Assembly (NCBI RefSeq): GCF_000787375.1
Contig: NZ_JRJU01000027.1
Coordinates: forward strand, 1 to 52,067
Length of the DNA: 52,067 nucleotides
DNA from: Halalkalibacter okhensis
Lineage (GTDB): Bacteria > Bacillota > Bacilli > Bacillales > Bacillaceae_D
Reading direction: 5' to 3'
The position numbers were made by a program, and so were the translations under genes. Position 1 is the first letter of the stretch, and each line of letters opens with the position of its first letter. Positions 14,719-22,940 of this stretch are shown here, one piece after another. The notes under the pieces were generated by a model that saw only the letters and a list, made by a program, of their open reading frames with translations, was not told where the DNA came from and did not search any database.

Positions 14719-15926
14719 CTGCTCTCACCCTTTTTGTAGCTTTTAATATAAGCACACGCGTTATTTCCACCGTACCCATGATTAGTAATCGCGACCTCAT
14801 TGATTTCTTTAAATATAGTATCACAAACAATGTTCATGTCTTCAAACCCTTTTTTCCGCGTTCGAATCGTAGGAGGAATAAATCCATAATTTATACTAAT
14901 TAAAGATGAAATCACTTGAATGATCCCAATTGCTCCAAATGGGTTGCCTATCATACTTTTGATCGATGTGTAAGGCACTTTATGATTTAATAATTCCTTT
15001 GAACATTTTTGTTCTATTATATCATTTAATTGAATTCCTAGGGCCTGACTATTTACGTAATCAGGATGTCTATGATTCAGCACTTCTCTTAAAGCATTGA
15101 TCATTTGCTCGCCGCTTTGATCAACCGAATAAATAAAAACGCCATCATTATTGGATACAATACGATCTATTTCACCTAAAATGATTGCTTCTCTCTTAAG
15201 AGCATCTGTTTCCCTCTCAAGGATAATAACACCAGCTCCTTCTGACATAGCAAAGCCTTTGCTGCTAGACTGAAAGGGGACTGCTGCATCATCTAAGCTT
15301 TGATTTAAAGGTAAGACTTTTGTTTTAGCAAAGGCAAAAGCCGCCGCTTTGCTAATGGGACTATCAACGCCTCCTACAATAGCTACATCGATTACTCCGC
15401 TTTTTAAATATACAGCTGCATCTTGAATAGCTTCGAGGCTAGATGTACATCCTGTTGAAATGGTTTTCGTCATTCCTTTTGTTCCTAAATAGTGGGCGAT
15501 CGCCGAGGTAATGCTATGATGATTGCCTTGATGTCCAAAAATAATAGGAACTTCTCTATAGTTATTTTGGTGAACATTTAGTATTGATTCTTGAAAATTC
15601 ACATCACCAATATTTCCAACTGACACACCAAAGAATACCCCTATTTTTTTAGATTTGAGATCGCTTAATTTCGAATGAGATAAAGCTTCTTTTCCAGCTG
15701 CCATACCGAGTAAGGCCGTTCTTGGAAATCGCGCATATGCCTTATCAGGTAAAAATTCTAATAAGTCTTCTTTTATGACGCCGACAACTGTGGACTCTCC
15801 CTTTGGAGTCAAGTGGTTTACAGTTTCCAGACAACATACACCATTTACTAAATTATCTACAAACTCTTTGCTATTAGATGTATTAGGAGCTTTAACTCCA
15901 TAACCTGTTACGACTACTTTACTCAT
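14715..15926 (-). CDS. Ketoacyl-synthase-like protein with altered active site
   Basis: The 403-residue product aligns over its whole length with FabF-type ketoacyl synthases: VVVTGYGVKAP at the start, the nucleophile loop STGCTSSLEAI (C160), GGVDSP, GFAMSEGAGV, YVNSQALGIQLND and IKSMIGNPFGAIG (K323). In active FabF the last two motifs read NAHGTxxxxND and KSMTGHxxGAxG; here both catalytic histidines are replaced, by Q294 and N328, while C160 and K323 are kept. Decarboxylative condensation should therefore be impaired. The coupled downstream gene encodes a membrane histidine kinase, so an acyl-binding or sensory role is an inference. The start at ATG 15926 follows AAAGGGTGG. Confidence 0.85.
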   Translation of the reverse strand: MSKVVVTGYGVKAPNTSNSKEFVDNLVNGVCCLETVNHLTPKGESTVVGVIKEDLLEFLPDKAYARFPRTALLGMAAGKEALSHSKLSDLKSKKIGVFFGVSVGNIGDVNFQESILNVHQNNYREVPIIFGHQGNHHSITSAIAHYLGTKGMTKTISTGCTSSLEAIQDAAVYLKSGVIDVAIVGGVDSPISKAAAFAFAKTKVLPLNQSLDDAAVPFQSSSKGFAMSEGAGVIILERETDALKREAIILGEIDRIVSNNDGVFIYSVDQSGEQMINALREVLNHRHPDYVNSQALGIQLNDIIEQKCSKELLNHKVPYTSIKSMIGNPFGAIGIIQVISSLISINYGFIPPTIRTRKKGFEDMNIVCDTIFKEINEVAITNHGYGGNNACAYIKSYKKGESS

Positions 15927-16135
15927 CTTTTAACCACCCTTTAGGCATCCAATGAAATTCGCTTTTTCTTTATAATAGAATAATAGGGTAAGTTAGTAAA
16001 TTAGATATATTATAAAAGTTGTAATTTTTTGTCGTTTTGTACAAAAAGAAATGAAACGATTAATGAGCAGGTTGATAAAAGTATTAAGAAAAAGCTTGCT
16101 AATGAACAAGCTCCTTTTATCTCTAAGATTTAATT

Positions 16136-16510
16136 TTATGAGATTAATTTTAACTCTCCCACATTAAGTCCTCCACAAACTGGTATTATTTCTGTAATAA
16201 TGTCTTTATTAATTTCATCTTTAAGTCCAAGTTTCTTTTGTTTGGCTACCCTTAATTGATGAATAGTAGTAAAAAATACAAAAGATTGATTCTTACAATC
16301 CTGGCTACCTCCCATTGTTGGGTCATGTAAGTCAAAAAATAATTCAATTAACTCGTTATAAGATACTTTCCAAGGATTAAACCATACCTCTACTACCTCG
16401 ATATTTGATCCTTTTAATCTACCTACTCGAACATGGTCAATACCACGAAAAACTGATATAAAAGCTTCTTGACTAAAAAATTCGCTAGCACCAAACACGG
16501 CTCTCTCCAT
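16136..16510 (-). CDS. Shortened MsrA-like protein lacking the catalytic cysteine
   Basis: The 124-residue product aligns with peptide methionine sulfoxide reductase A. It starts ERAVFGASEFFSQEAF where MsrA has xxATFGAGCFWGxEAAF, so the catalytic cysteine position is E10. It keeps VEVWFNPWKVSYNELIELFFDLHDPT (cut here to the key part: FFDLHDPT) but lacks the usual GGYTGG loop, and it ends soon after CGGL. Family members are usually 150-210 residues. There is no frameshift, and the reading frame is intact under an S-box riboswitch. Reductase activity is unlikely; a binding or regulatory role, or decay, are the alternatives. Confidence 0.75.
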   Translation of the reverse strand: MERAVFGASEFFSQEAFISVFRGIDHVRVGRLKGSNIEVVEVWFNPWKVSYNELIELFFDLHDPTMGGSQDCKNQSFVFFTTIHQLRVAKQKKLGLKDEINKDIITEIIPVCGGLNVGELKLIS

Positions 16511-16553
16511 TTAAATTCGCCCCTTTTTGAGCGATAAACGTTCTCTCCATTTT

Positions 16554-16584
16554 AAAAAACCTCTCTTTAGTTTAAAGAGAGGTT
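16554..16584 (-). terminator. S-box controlled terminator
   Basis: AACCTCTCTTT (16558-16568) pairs with AAAGAGAGGTT (16574-16584), and six Ts follow on the minus strand. The upstream arm CCTCTC can also pair with GAGAGG of the aptamer P1 strand, giving the antiterminator. Confidence 0.9.
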
Positions 16585-16602
16585 AGTATAATTAAATACA
16601 TT

Positions 16603-16717
16603 CCTCTCATCTTTCAAAGGTCATACCTTTGCAGGAATTAGCACCGTTCATGTCATTTTGACTTGATGGTTGCCGGGTGTCATAGGGCCTGTCCCTCTAC
16701 CACTCTGGATAAGAAGT
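16603..16717 (-). promoter_or_regulatory. SAM (S-box) riboswitch
   Basis: On the minus strand the RNA reads CTTATCCAGAGTGG, GAGGGACAGGCCCTATGA, CACCCGGCAACC, GGTGCTAATTCC and GAAAGATGAGAGG, matching the conserved S-box core in order. P1 is formed by CTTCTTATC with GATGAGAGG. Binding of S-adenosylmethionine should stabilise P1 and let the downstream terminator form, switching the MsrA-like gene off when methionine/SAM is plentiful. Confidence 0.97.
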
Positions 16718-16756
16718 TTATCGCTATTTTATTTTTTCACTACTTTATTATTACTA

Positions 16757-16785
16757 ATTTTATCAACCGATCACGTAAATATCAA
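16757..16785 (-). promoter_or_regulatory. Promoter of the S-box leader
   Basis: On the minus strand TTGATA (16785-16780) and TAAAAT (16762-16757) are separated by 17 bases, with a predicted start near 16750, about 35 bases ahead of the aptamer. Confidence 0.6.
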
Positions 16786-16849
16786 GTAATTTTTCAAATA
16801 TACTGAACAATGATTCAATGTGGATCATAACCAATGCTCATTCACTCTG

Positions 16850-17206
16850 TTATTTCTTAATAAATGTATCAATTGTTGCTTTATCATCGCCAATAGAATA
16901 AGTAGTAAATATGACCTCATCCCCACTCTCCAATTCTTTTGCTGTAATTTGACTTTTAGCTTCGTCAGAGAGCCGATAACTAACTTCTTGTCCGTCTACA
17001 TAAATAATTACTTCTTCAAGAGATTCAATACTTTTTATCACACCTACTACTTCAGGTAATTCCTCTCCCGCAAGCATTATTCCTCCAACACTGTTAAACT
17101 CTACTTCCCCAATTTCTTTGTTTTTCTCTTCATTTATTCCACAAGCACCTAATAATGTCACGGTTAATAAAGTTACAATTACTAATACATTTTTTATTAT
17201 ATGCAC
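16850..17206 (-). CDS. Small lipoprotein of unknown function
   Basis: A GTG start at 17206 follows AAGGGGGATAGGATT. The 118-residue product has a lipoprotein signal peptide with lipobox LLGAC (C at about residue 22) and a mature part rich in E, I and V (PEVVGVIKSIESLEEVIIYV) that looks like a small beta domain. I recognise no family. It has no partner gene in the same transcript except possibly read-through from the solute-binding protein gene, which ends in a strong terminator. Anchoring to the outer face of the membrane follows from the lipobox. Confidence 0.8.
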   Translation of the reverse strand: MHIIKNVLVIVTLLTVTLLGACGINEEKNKEIGEVEFNSVGGIMLAGEELPEVVGVIKSIESLEEVIIYVDGQEVSYRLSDEAKSQITAKELESGDEVIFTTYSIGDDKATIDTFIKK

Positions 17207-17304
17207 AATCCTATCCCCCTTAACATCCTTTATATCTTAAGACGATAATTTTCTGAAAATAGTTTCATGAAACGGTTTCCTGTTCAATCTCTTTTTCTCA
17301 AAAA

Positions 17305-17342
17305 AAAACTGTCTTTTGAGATAAGTCTCAAAAGACAGTTTT
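17305..17342 (-). terminator. Terminator of the solute-binding protein gene
   Basis: AAAACTGTCTTTTGAG (17305-17320) pairs perfectly with CTCAAAAGACAGTTTT (17327-17342), a 16-bp stem, with a T run on the minus strand beyond 17305. Confidence 0.92.
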
Positions 17343-17348
17343 CATACA

Positions 17349-18944
17349 TTAACGATCTAACGTTACATCACGTAAGAAGAAATAACCACTTGGATATTGC
17401 CAGAATCCTTCTACATCTGATCGTACAGCTGAGATGTTATCAGGAAAGTACAAATACGTATATGGAGATTCTTCAGCTAGCTTGTTTTGAACTTGTGCAT
17501 ATAGCTCAATTCTAGTTTCTGGATCTGTCTCTTGTCTAGCTGCATCAAGAAGTTGATCCAGCTCTTCGTTTGCAATTCGAGAACGGTTTCCTGGTGGCCC
17601 AATGTTATCTGAGTGGAATACAGCGTATAACCCGTAGTCGGCATCAATCGTTACCGTACCCCAACTCCCTAGGAATATTTCCATTTGCCCTAGACCTGCA
17701 CGTTCGATATATGTTCCGAATTCGTACGTATCAATGCTCACATTTACGCCGATTTCTGCTAATTGAGATTGAAGTGCAACAGCTAAATCTTGACGTTCGC
17801 GTTCATCATCTGTTAATAAAGTTACATCTAACCCATCAGGATAGCCTGCTTCCGCAAGAAGTTCTTTGGCTTGTTCAATGTCATGCTCAATGGAGTCTAC
17901 ACCTTCACTATAGCCATAAACACCGGGAGCGATTGGAGTATCAGCCGGAATACCGACACCATCTAAAATCCCTTCAACTAATGCATTTTTATCTACAGCC
18001 ATGTGAAGAGCACGGCGAACGTTGACGTCATTAAACGGCTCTACTTCCGTGTTGAAACCAAGATACACCATTCTTGTACTATTAACTTGTTCAATAAATG
18101 TGTCAGGGTTGCTCTCAACACGAGATACATCACTAGGAGAAACCGTAAAGTTAATATCTATTTCACCAGTTTCAAGCTCAGCAATACGCGTTAAACTCTC
18201 AGGAATAACTTTAAATGTTACTGTATCCACTTTTGCTTTCTCTTCATGCCAGTAATCTTCGTTTTTAGAAAGCGTGACTGAATTTCCAGGTTGTTGACTT
18301 TCAAATTTGAAATAGCCTGTACCTGAAGGTTGTTCATTTGCTGCCGTAAATGGATTTTCACCATTAGCCAGATCCTCATATGACTGCTCAATTAATTGTG
18401 GACTGATAATACTACCAGCAGTATGGGCTAAATGAGCAGGAAGTGGTGCAAATGGAAATTCTGTCTCGATATGTACAGTGTAATCATCCACTACACGAAC
18501 GTCTGTTACCATTCCAAATAAAAAGGCAACAGGAGCAGCAACTTCAGGATCTCGAACACGGTCTAAACTTAACTTAACAACTTCTGCATTTAGTTCTGAT
18601 CCGTCATGAAATGTAACACCTTCACGGATTTTCGCTTCCCAAACCGTATCTTCAATTTGTTCAAGTGATTCTGCTAACCCAGGTTGAATTTCAGAATTTT
18701 GGTCCATGTAGACAAGCCGATCATAAATAGTTGCATTAATCGTGTTAGCAACTGTTTCGTTTGCCCCATGCGGATCCAAAGAAACAGGATCAGACACAAC
18801 ACCAATATTAAGATCTCCTCCAAGTGATGGAGATTCGTTATCAGAACTTGGTTCATCCGTTGTTGAGTCGCTACTACAAGCAGCTACAAAACTAACAACT
18901 AATGCAAGCATGATAACAAAAAATTTCGTTGAAACGTTCTTCAT
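17349..18944 (-). CDS. Orphan peptide-type ABC transporter solute-binding lipoprotein
   Basis: The 531-residue product has a lipoprotein signal peptide ending in FVAAC and then an SBP_bac_5 domain: LNIGVVSDPVSLDPHGANET, VTFHDGSELNAE, GTGYFKFESQQPG, NVRRALHMAVDKNALVEG and a C-terminal ANEELDQLLDAARQETD. This fits the dipeptide/oligopeptide/glutathione-binding class. The start ATG 18944 follows AAAGGGGG and a strong TTGACA-18-TATAAT promoter lies upstream. No permease or ATPase gene is adjacent, so it either works with components encoded elsewhere or is a stand-alone receptor. Confidence 0.93.
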   Translation of the reverse strand: MKNVSTKFFVIMLALVVSFVAACSSDSTTDEPSSDNESPSLGGDLNIGVVSDPVSLDPHGANETVANTINATIYDRLVYMDQNSEIQPGLAESLEQIEDTVWEAKIREGVTFHDGSELNAEVVKLSLDRVRDPEVAAPVAFLFGMVTDVRVVDDYTVHIETEFPFAPLPAHLAHTAGSIISPQLIEQSYEDLANGENPFTAANEQPSGTGYFKFESQQPGNSVTLSKNEDYWHEEKAKVDTVTFKVIPESLTRIAELETGEIDINFTVSPSDVSRVESNPDTFIEQVNSTRMVYLGFNTEVEPFNDVNVRRALHMAVDKNALVEGILDGVGIPADTPIAPGVYGYSEGVDSIEHDIEQAKELLAEAGYPDGLDVTLLTDDERERQDLAVALQSQLAEIGVNVSIDTYEFGTYIERAGLGQMEIFLGSWGTVTIDADYGLYAVFHSDNIGPPGNRSRIANEELDQLLDAARQETDPETRIELYAQVQNKLAEESPYTYLYFPDNISAVRSDVEGFWQYPSGYFFLRDVTLDR

Positions 18945-18980
18945 GTAAATCCCCCTTTAAAAATAGTTAACTACAAAAAA

Positions 18981-19010
18981 ATTATAGTCTAATAGTTTAT
19001 TGTCTGTCAA
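18981..19010 (-). promoter_or_regulatory. Strong sigma-A promoter of the solute-binding protein gene
   Basis: On the minus strand a perfect TTGACA (19010-19005) and a perfect TATAAT (18986-18981) are separated by 18 bases. Confidence 0.8.
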
Positions 19011-19362
19011 TTTGATACAGGAAATAGCAGATCTTTACATGTGATATTAGTTAACAAAACAAAGGAGAGGTAAAGTAATAGTCCATAATATTCCCTGGTT
19101 CTTTTTACCTGATTATTATATTGTCACAACATTAAATGAACAGGAGTTTTTAAAAATAAAAGGAGAGCTTATGGAGTGGATATCAAAAATGTAGTTATTT
19201 TCTATAGGATTCACCAATTAAGAGGTATGTCGAAAACAAACGAGCAGTACAAGGCGAATCCTGATTCCGTTAAAATGATGAAAAGGAGTCAAGCCTTACT
19301 AGAAAACAAGGATTTTAGATAGAATTGGATCGACTAAATTATAGGAACGCCCGGTATGCTCT
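19011..19362. other. Mostly gene-less interval with possible gene remnants
   Basis: Apart from one 48-codon plus-strand frame (19176-19322), only broken frames are seen. One of them, in the frame covering about 19083-19192, reads HNIPWFFLPDYY and stops at a TAG. No hairpin terminators or repeats stand out. It may be a decayed gene. Confidence 0.4.
19176..19322 (+). CDS. Possible small protein, 48 aa (weak)
   Basis: A GTG at 19176 lies 8 bases after GGAGAG. The product begins DIKNVVIFYRIHQLRGMSK and ends MMKRSQALLENKDFR. It is basic and polar apart from the first ten residues. No family is recognised. A shorter version would start at ATG 19227 after AAGAGG. It is surrounded by non-coding sequence on the minority strand and may be a fragment of a lost gene. 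Confidence 0.3.
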   Translation: MDIKNVVIFYRIHQLRGMSKTNEQYKANPDSVKMMKRSQALLENKDFR

Positions 19363-19554
19363 TTATTTCAAGAATGAGTGATTAGTTTTCATAGACATCT
19401 TGGCAAAAAGTCCAATGATTAAGACAAGAAGGCCGATTACACCACCAATAAATTCAGCAATATAAAAGTCTCCATCTCTTACAAAACGAATGAGAAATCC
19501 CCCACCAAAAATGGTTAAAATCATAATCCCGAAGAAAATGAACCAATACTTCAA
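19363..19554 (-). CDS. Small two-helix membrane protein, 63 aa
   Basis: The TTG at 19554 is preceded by AAAGGAGG with 8 bases spacing, whereas the longer ATG form (19584) has none. The product has two hydrophobic helices (KYWFIFFGIMILTIFGGGFL and IAEFIGGVIGLLVLIIGLF) separated by RFVRDGDF, and a short basic tail. No family is recognised. It is followed on the same strand by nothing close and preceded by another small membrane protein 73 bases upstream, so the two may be co-transcribed. Confidence 0.55.
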   Translation of the reverse strand: MKYWFIFFGIMILTIFGGGFLIRFVRDGDFYIAEFIGGVIGLLVLIIGLFAKMSMKTNHSFLK

Positions 19555-19627
19555 TAATGTTTCCTCCTTTAAACAGCCAATCAATGCTCAGTATAACAAC
19601 CTTTTAAATGACATCTTCCATTTTCTA

Positions 19628-19831
19628 TTAGTGCTTACCTTTTAATTTTTTTACTTGGTACATAATCAACCCAATAAATATTCCACCAGTGGCAAAACCT
19701 AATAAATTTGGTATGTAAGAAAATGGTTTAATTGGATCACCCGAAAGATAGTCCATTGTGATCAGCAGGCTAGTTACTAATACTGGAAATATAATAACCC
19801 AGAAAAACATTGTCTTGCCCCACTTTGGCAT
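19628..19831 (-). CDS. Small two-helix membrane protein, 67 aa
   Basis: The ATG at 19831 follows AGAGGGGTATTTG, and this is preferred to an ATG at 19867 with no ribosome binding site. The product starts PKWGKTMFFWVIIFPVLVTS, has a second helix FATGGIFIGLIMYQVKK, and ends with a basic KKLKGKH tail. Two membrane spans with a short outside loop (SGDPIKPFSYIPN) are predicted. I know no family for it. Confidence 0.55.
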   Translation of the reverse strand: MPKWGKTMFFWVIIFPVLVTSLLITMDYLSGDPIKPFSYIPNLLGFATGGIFIGLIMYQVKKLKGKH

Positions 19832-20023
19832 CAAATACCCCTCTACTTCAATGAACCATTTAGTCATTTCAATATAAATAGCAATTCAATTCCAACACAA
19901 ATAAAGTCGGCATCATTTAATCACTAACTTTAGTAAATTTCAACATATTTAGTCAGCGGATTTCTCCCCAAAAAACTATTTCGTACATTCACTTTCTCAA
20001 ACATTTGAATGAGTAATGAAGAT

Positions 20024-20515
20024 TCAATTTGAATTATCCAAGACCATACGTTTCGTTTTTAGGATGTGCCCATAGAAATCATCTTCGTATTCCTCTAACA
20101 AGCTAAAGCCTTTTGCTTGATAAAAAGCCTCACCCGTTTTATTTCCGTTTTCAACTTCTACATATATTTTTGAAACGCCTTTTAAATCTTCTAAAGCAGC
20201 TGCGAGTATTTCACTACCGAATCCTTTCCCTTGTTCGTTAGGGGATATATACATTGCCCCTAAAATAGCTTCTGATTCTCGCAAAAAAAAGTTTGCAAAA
20301 CCTATTACCCTATCATTCACTGTTGCAACTAAAAAAAGTGAATGACGGACTCGCTTTTCCATGTTTTCATTTGAATAGGCACTCTCAATAAATTTATCTT
20401 GAATTTCACTTGGAATGAGCCCCTCATAAGTTTGATTCCAAGTAATTTTCGTAATATTTTGTATGTTAGCTATGTCATCTAAAGTTGCTTTTCTTATTTT
20501 TCTTTTTTGAATCAT
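20024..20515 (-). CDS. GNAT family N-acetyltransferase
   Basis: ATG 20515 follows GGAGGGTACGTTT; an upstream in-frame TTG lies inside that site. The 163-residue product opens IQKRKIRKATLDDIANIQNI and carries the acetyl-CoA binding motif AMYISPNEQGKGFGSEIL (about residues 88-105, with the QGKGFG loop) and the terminal FYQAKGFSLLEEYED. The acceptor is unknown. It lies 22 bases after the methyltransferase gene on the same strand and is probably co-transcribed with it. Confidence 0.88.
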   Translation of the reverse strand: MIQKRKIRKATLDDIANIQNITKITWNQTYEGLIPSEIQDKFIESAYSNENMEKRVRHSLFLVATVNDRVIGFANFFLRESEAILGAMYISPNEQGKGFGSEILAAALEDLKGVSKIYVEVENGNKTGEAFYQAKGFSLLEEYEDDFYGHILKTKRMVLDNSN

Positions 20516-20537
20516 AAACGTACCCTCCAATATTTTT

Positions 20538-21329
20538 TTAAACCGAACTATTCCTAATGTCTTTCACTTTTTTGCAAACATAGATCATTTCATTATTTTC
20601 GTTAGCAAGAAGCGTTTCATTCCAATCTCTATAAATATTAACTATTTCAAAACCATTCGAATCTAATGTTCTTTCCATTTCTTTCGGAAATACATATCTT
20701 AAACGAATATTTGTTTTCTTTTCACTGACTAGTTCTCCGTTACTGTTTTTGTACTTTCTCACCGTCGTATAGTGTTGAATTTGGGACAGAGAATCATAAG
20801 TACTAATAGTATAAACATCTACCGAATTTAAACTTTCATGATCTGTATATGTTCTCCAATACTCTTCCGTACTCGGTTGTAATAATTCATCCACGCTTGG
20901 AAATCTTGTTCCAAATATAAAAATTCCGTTATTTTCTAAGTGCTTGTTCACCGAAGAGAGAAAGCGATCTTGAACTTCATTAGAAAGGAAATGTTGAAAC
21001 GAATTACCCACTGAATAGATCAACTGGCTTTTTAGATTTAAGCTTAAATTAGTGCAATCTTGTTCCACCCAATCAATATCCAAACCAAGATTAGATGATT
21101 TATTTACCGCTTCATCTAACATTCCTTTATGGATGTCGACCCCTACTAGTTTAAATCCATTCTTCGCCACGGGGATCGTTAATCTGCCCGTTCCACAAGC
21201 CAAGTCAATAATTATTCCTTTTTGTTTTGATGCCCATTTTAATAAAAATGGAAGTTCTGGGATGTAAGCTTCATTTTCTTTATCGTATAAATTAGGGTCA
21301 TCATATTCTTCAAAATTATCTATATCCAT
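20538..21329 (-). CDS. Class I SAM-dependent methyltransferase
   Basis: ATG 21329 (DIDNFEEYDDPNLYDKEN) is chosen because AAGGAGATC precedes it by 4 bases. The 263-residue product has motif I IIDLACGTGRLTIPVA (about residues 44-59), an acidic D in LVGVDIHKGML and the post-motif VEQDCTNL, then a C-terminal beta-sheet region. The substrate cannot be deduced. It heads a two-gene unit with the GNAT at 20024, and a second, unrelated methyltransferase gene lies upstream. Confidence 0.88.
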   Translation of the reverse strand: MDIDNFEEYDDPNLYDKENEAYIPELPFLLKWASKQKGIIIDLACGTGRLTIPVAKNGFKLVGVDIHKGMLDEAVNKSSNLGLDIDWVEQDCTNLSLNLKSQLIYSVGNSFQHFLSNEVQDRFLSSVNKHLENNGIFIFGTRFPSVDELLQPSTEEYWRTYTDHESLNSVDVYTISTYDSLSQIQHYTTVRKYKNSNGELVSEKKTNIRLRYVFPKEMERTLDSNGFEIVNIYRDWNETLLANENNEMIYVCKKVKDIRNSSV

Positions 21330-21422
21330 TTTTGATCTCCTTACAAATAAACATTTGGTCATGATTTGTAACAACATTTTCTCTTTGAGTCCAATTATTT
21401 TTAGAGCCTAGTTATCACATAG

Positions 21423-22115
21423 TTATGTTTCTTTTTCTAACCACCAAACACCTGCACACTCAGGTAATGTTACTAAATTTCCAGTCACCACTTTATCTGC
21501 AAGGTCATTCCCAAAGAAAAATCTAGTTAATTCTTCAGCTTGCTCAATATTATCAAAGCTGTAGTCTAAACGTATCCACTTATGAGAAAAGCCATATTTC
21601 TCCTCAAGTAATGAATAATATTGTTTTAAAAATTCAGGCGGATTGGGTGTTTCAAAACCCGTGCCCATAGTCTCAAAGATGATCACAAATCCTTTTTCGC
21701 GAAGGACGCGCATGATTTCTTTCATAACGACCTCAATATTATGTACGTTATTTTCAACATTTGAACTACCCAGATAACAAATGGACCAACCTGCTACAAC
21801 CAAGTCAGCGCTTTCGTTTTCAGCTGGAATGTTACGATGGTCGGCAACCTGTGTTTTGTAGTTTATATTGTCGTCACAGTCTAACTGCTTTTCTATTAAC
21901 TGCAACATTTCAGTCGAGGAATCTAATGCTAAAATGGACTTCACATATGGAGCGAGAATAGTGGTTATTCTTCCTGAACCAGCCCCCATATCAATGACAT
22001 CTAATTGTTCGATCGAAGTAATATCGTTTATAACATTCATTAAACTAGGTTGTTTTGAAACCATTTGATCGTACATTTCTGTTTGCTTTTTATATACAAT
22101 TGTATGGTCTGTCAT
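21423..22115 (-). CDS. Class I SAM-dependent methyltransferase
   Basis: Two adjacent ATGs (22118, 22115) follow GGAGGTCA; the second has the better spacing. The 230-residue product has motif I VIDMGAGSGRITTILA, then LALDSSTEML, and the typical post-I segment VVAGWSICYL. It ends CAGVWWLEKE. The N-terminal VYKKQTEMYDQMVSKQPSL resembles small-molecule methyltransferases of the UbiE/type 11 group. Substrate unknown. It sits between two GNAT/methyltransferase genes, all on the same strand with short gaps. Confidence 0.87.
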   Translation of the reverse strand: MTDHTIVYKKQTEMYDQMVSKQPSLMNVINDITSIEQLDVIDMGAGSGRITTILAPYVKSILALDSSTEMLQLIEKQLDCDDNINYKTQVADHRNIPAENESADLVVAGWSICYLGSSNVENNVHNIEVVMKEIMRVLREKGFVIIFETMGTGFETPNPPEFLKQYYSLLEEKYGFSHKWIRLDYSFDNIEQAEELTRFFFGNDLADKVVTGNLVTLPECAGVWWLEKET

Positions 22116-22192
22116 CATTGACCTCCAGTATCTCTTTTATAAAAGAACTAATGAAACCCCTAAAAATCTTGAATACAATCGACCTATAATTA

Positions 22193-22711
22193 TTAATCAT
22201 CGGGAATAATTTTATAATAATAAACCGTTGAATGAAGTTTGCCATCACCTGACTTTGCATAATTAGGAATTATCCCTACCTGATTAAAACCAATTGAAGA
22301 ATAAAGGAGATTAGAAGGATCTCCCTCTCTTGTATCAAGAACTAATAATGACCTATTTTCGTGTTTGGCTTGCTCTTCGGCTTTGTTCATCAGTGATCGA
22401 CCTATACCTTTTCGTCGATAATCAGGGTGTGTCATTAGTTTTCCAATTTCAGCCCTATGTTTACCATTTTGCTTTCTACAAAGTTGTAGTTGTACACTCC
22501 CAACTATTTTATTATTCATTTTAGCAACAAAAAGAAGAAGGTCTGAATTTAGTAAATTGCTCCAATAAATTTCTGCATCTACAGTCTGCAATGGTGATAA
22601 AAATCCAATTGAAGCACCATCTTCTACAACCTGTATTAGAAGCTCTGATAGCTCATCTATATGATCATCAATAGAATCCATTTGTTCTATTTTTACATTA
22701 TTAGTCAACAT
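22193..22711 (-). CDS. GNAT family N-acetyltransferase
   Basis: ATG 22711 (LTNNVKIEQ) follows GGAGGTGATA. The 172-residue product has the motif MTHPDYRRKGIGRSLMNKAE (RRKGIG acetyl-CoA loop) and LLYSSIGFNQVGIIPNYA near the end. The pattern LLVLDTREGDPS between them is common in GNATs that act on small molecules. It is the upstream member of the GNAT-methyltransferase group; the substrate is unknown. Confidence 0.88.
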   Translation of the reverse strand: MLTNNVKIEQMDSIDDHIDELSELLIQVVEDGASIGFLSPLQTVDAEIYWSNLLNSDLLLFVAKMNNKIVGSVQLQLCRKQNGKHRAEIGKLMTHPDYRRKGIGRSLMNKAEEQAKHENRSLLVLDTREGDPSNLLYSSIGFNQVGIIPNYAKSGDGKLHSTVYYYKIIPDD

Positions 22712-22775
22712 TATCACCTCCGTATTTAATCCCAAATGAAATAACTACATACTAGCGACCTTTTTAACCATTCCT

Positions 22776-22922
22776 TTATAAATTCTCCACCATCCACACT
22801 ACAAAAGCAAAGGAAGCTGTAATCATTATGAACACAACCAAGCTATATGTTTCTTCACTAACAAAAGTGTAAACTAGAAATCCAATATATGCCAACAAAT
22901 ATCCTTTATATTTCTTTACCAT
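22776..22922 (-). CDS. Small membrane protein, 48 aa
   Basis: ATG 22922 follows AGGGGGATACG. The product starts VKKYKGYLLAYIGFLVYTF and contains a second hydrophobic stretch (SLVVFIMITASFAFVVW), ending VENL, so two membrane spans are likely with a short SEETY turn between them. It is too short for most gene finders. A terminator lies upstream, so it may be transcribed from a promoter between 22923 and 22941 or by read-through. Family unknown. Confidence 0.55.
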   Translation of the reverse strand: MVKKYKGYLLAYIGFLVYTFVSEETYSLVVFIMITASFAFVVWMVENL

Positions 22923-22940
22923 CGTATCCCCCTAAAAATG

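Noticed and set aside
17570-18025. 151-codon plus-strand frame opposite the solute-binding protein
   Set aside because: It is a histidine- and leucine-rich reverse shadow without start signals.
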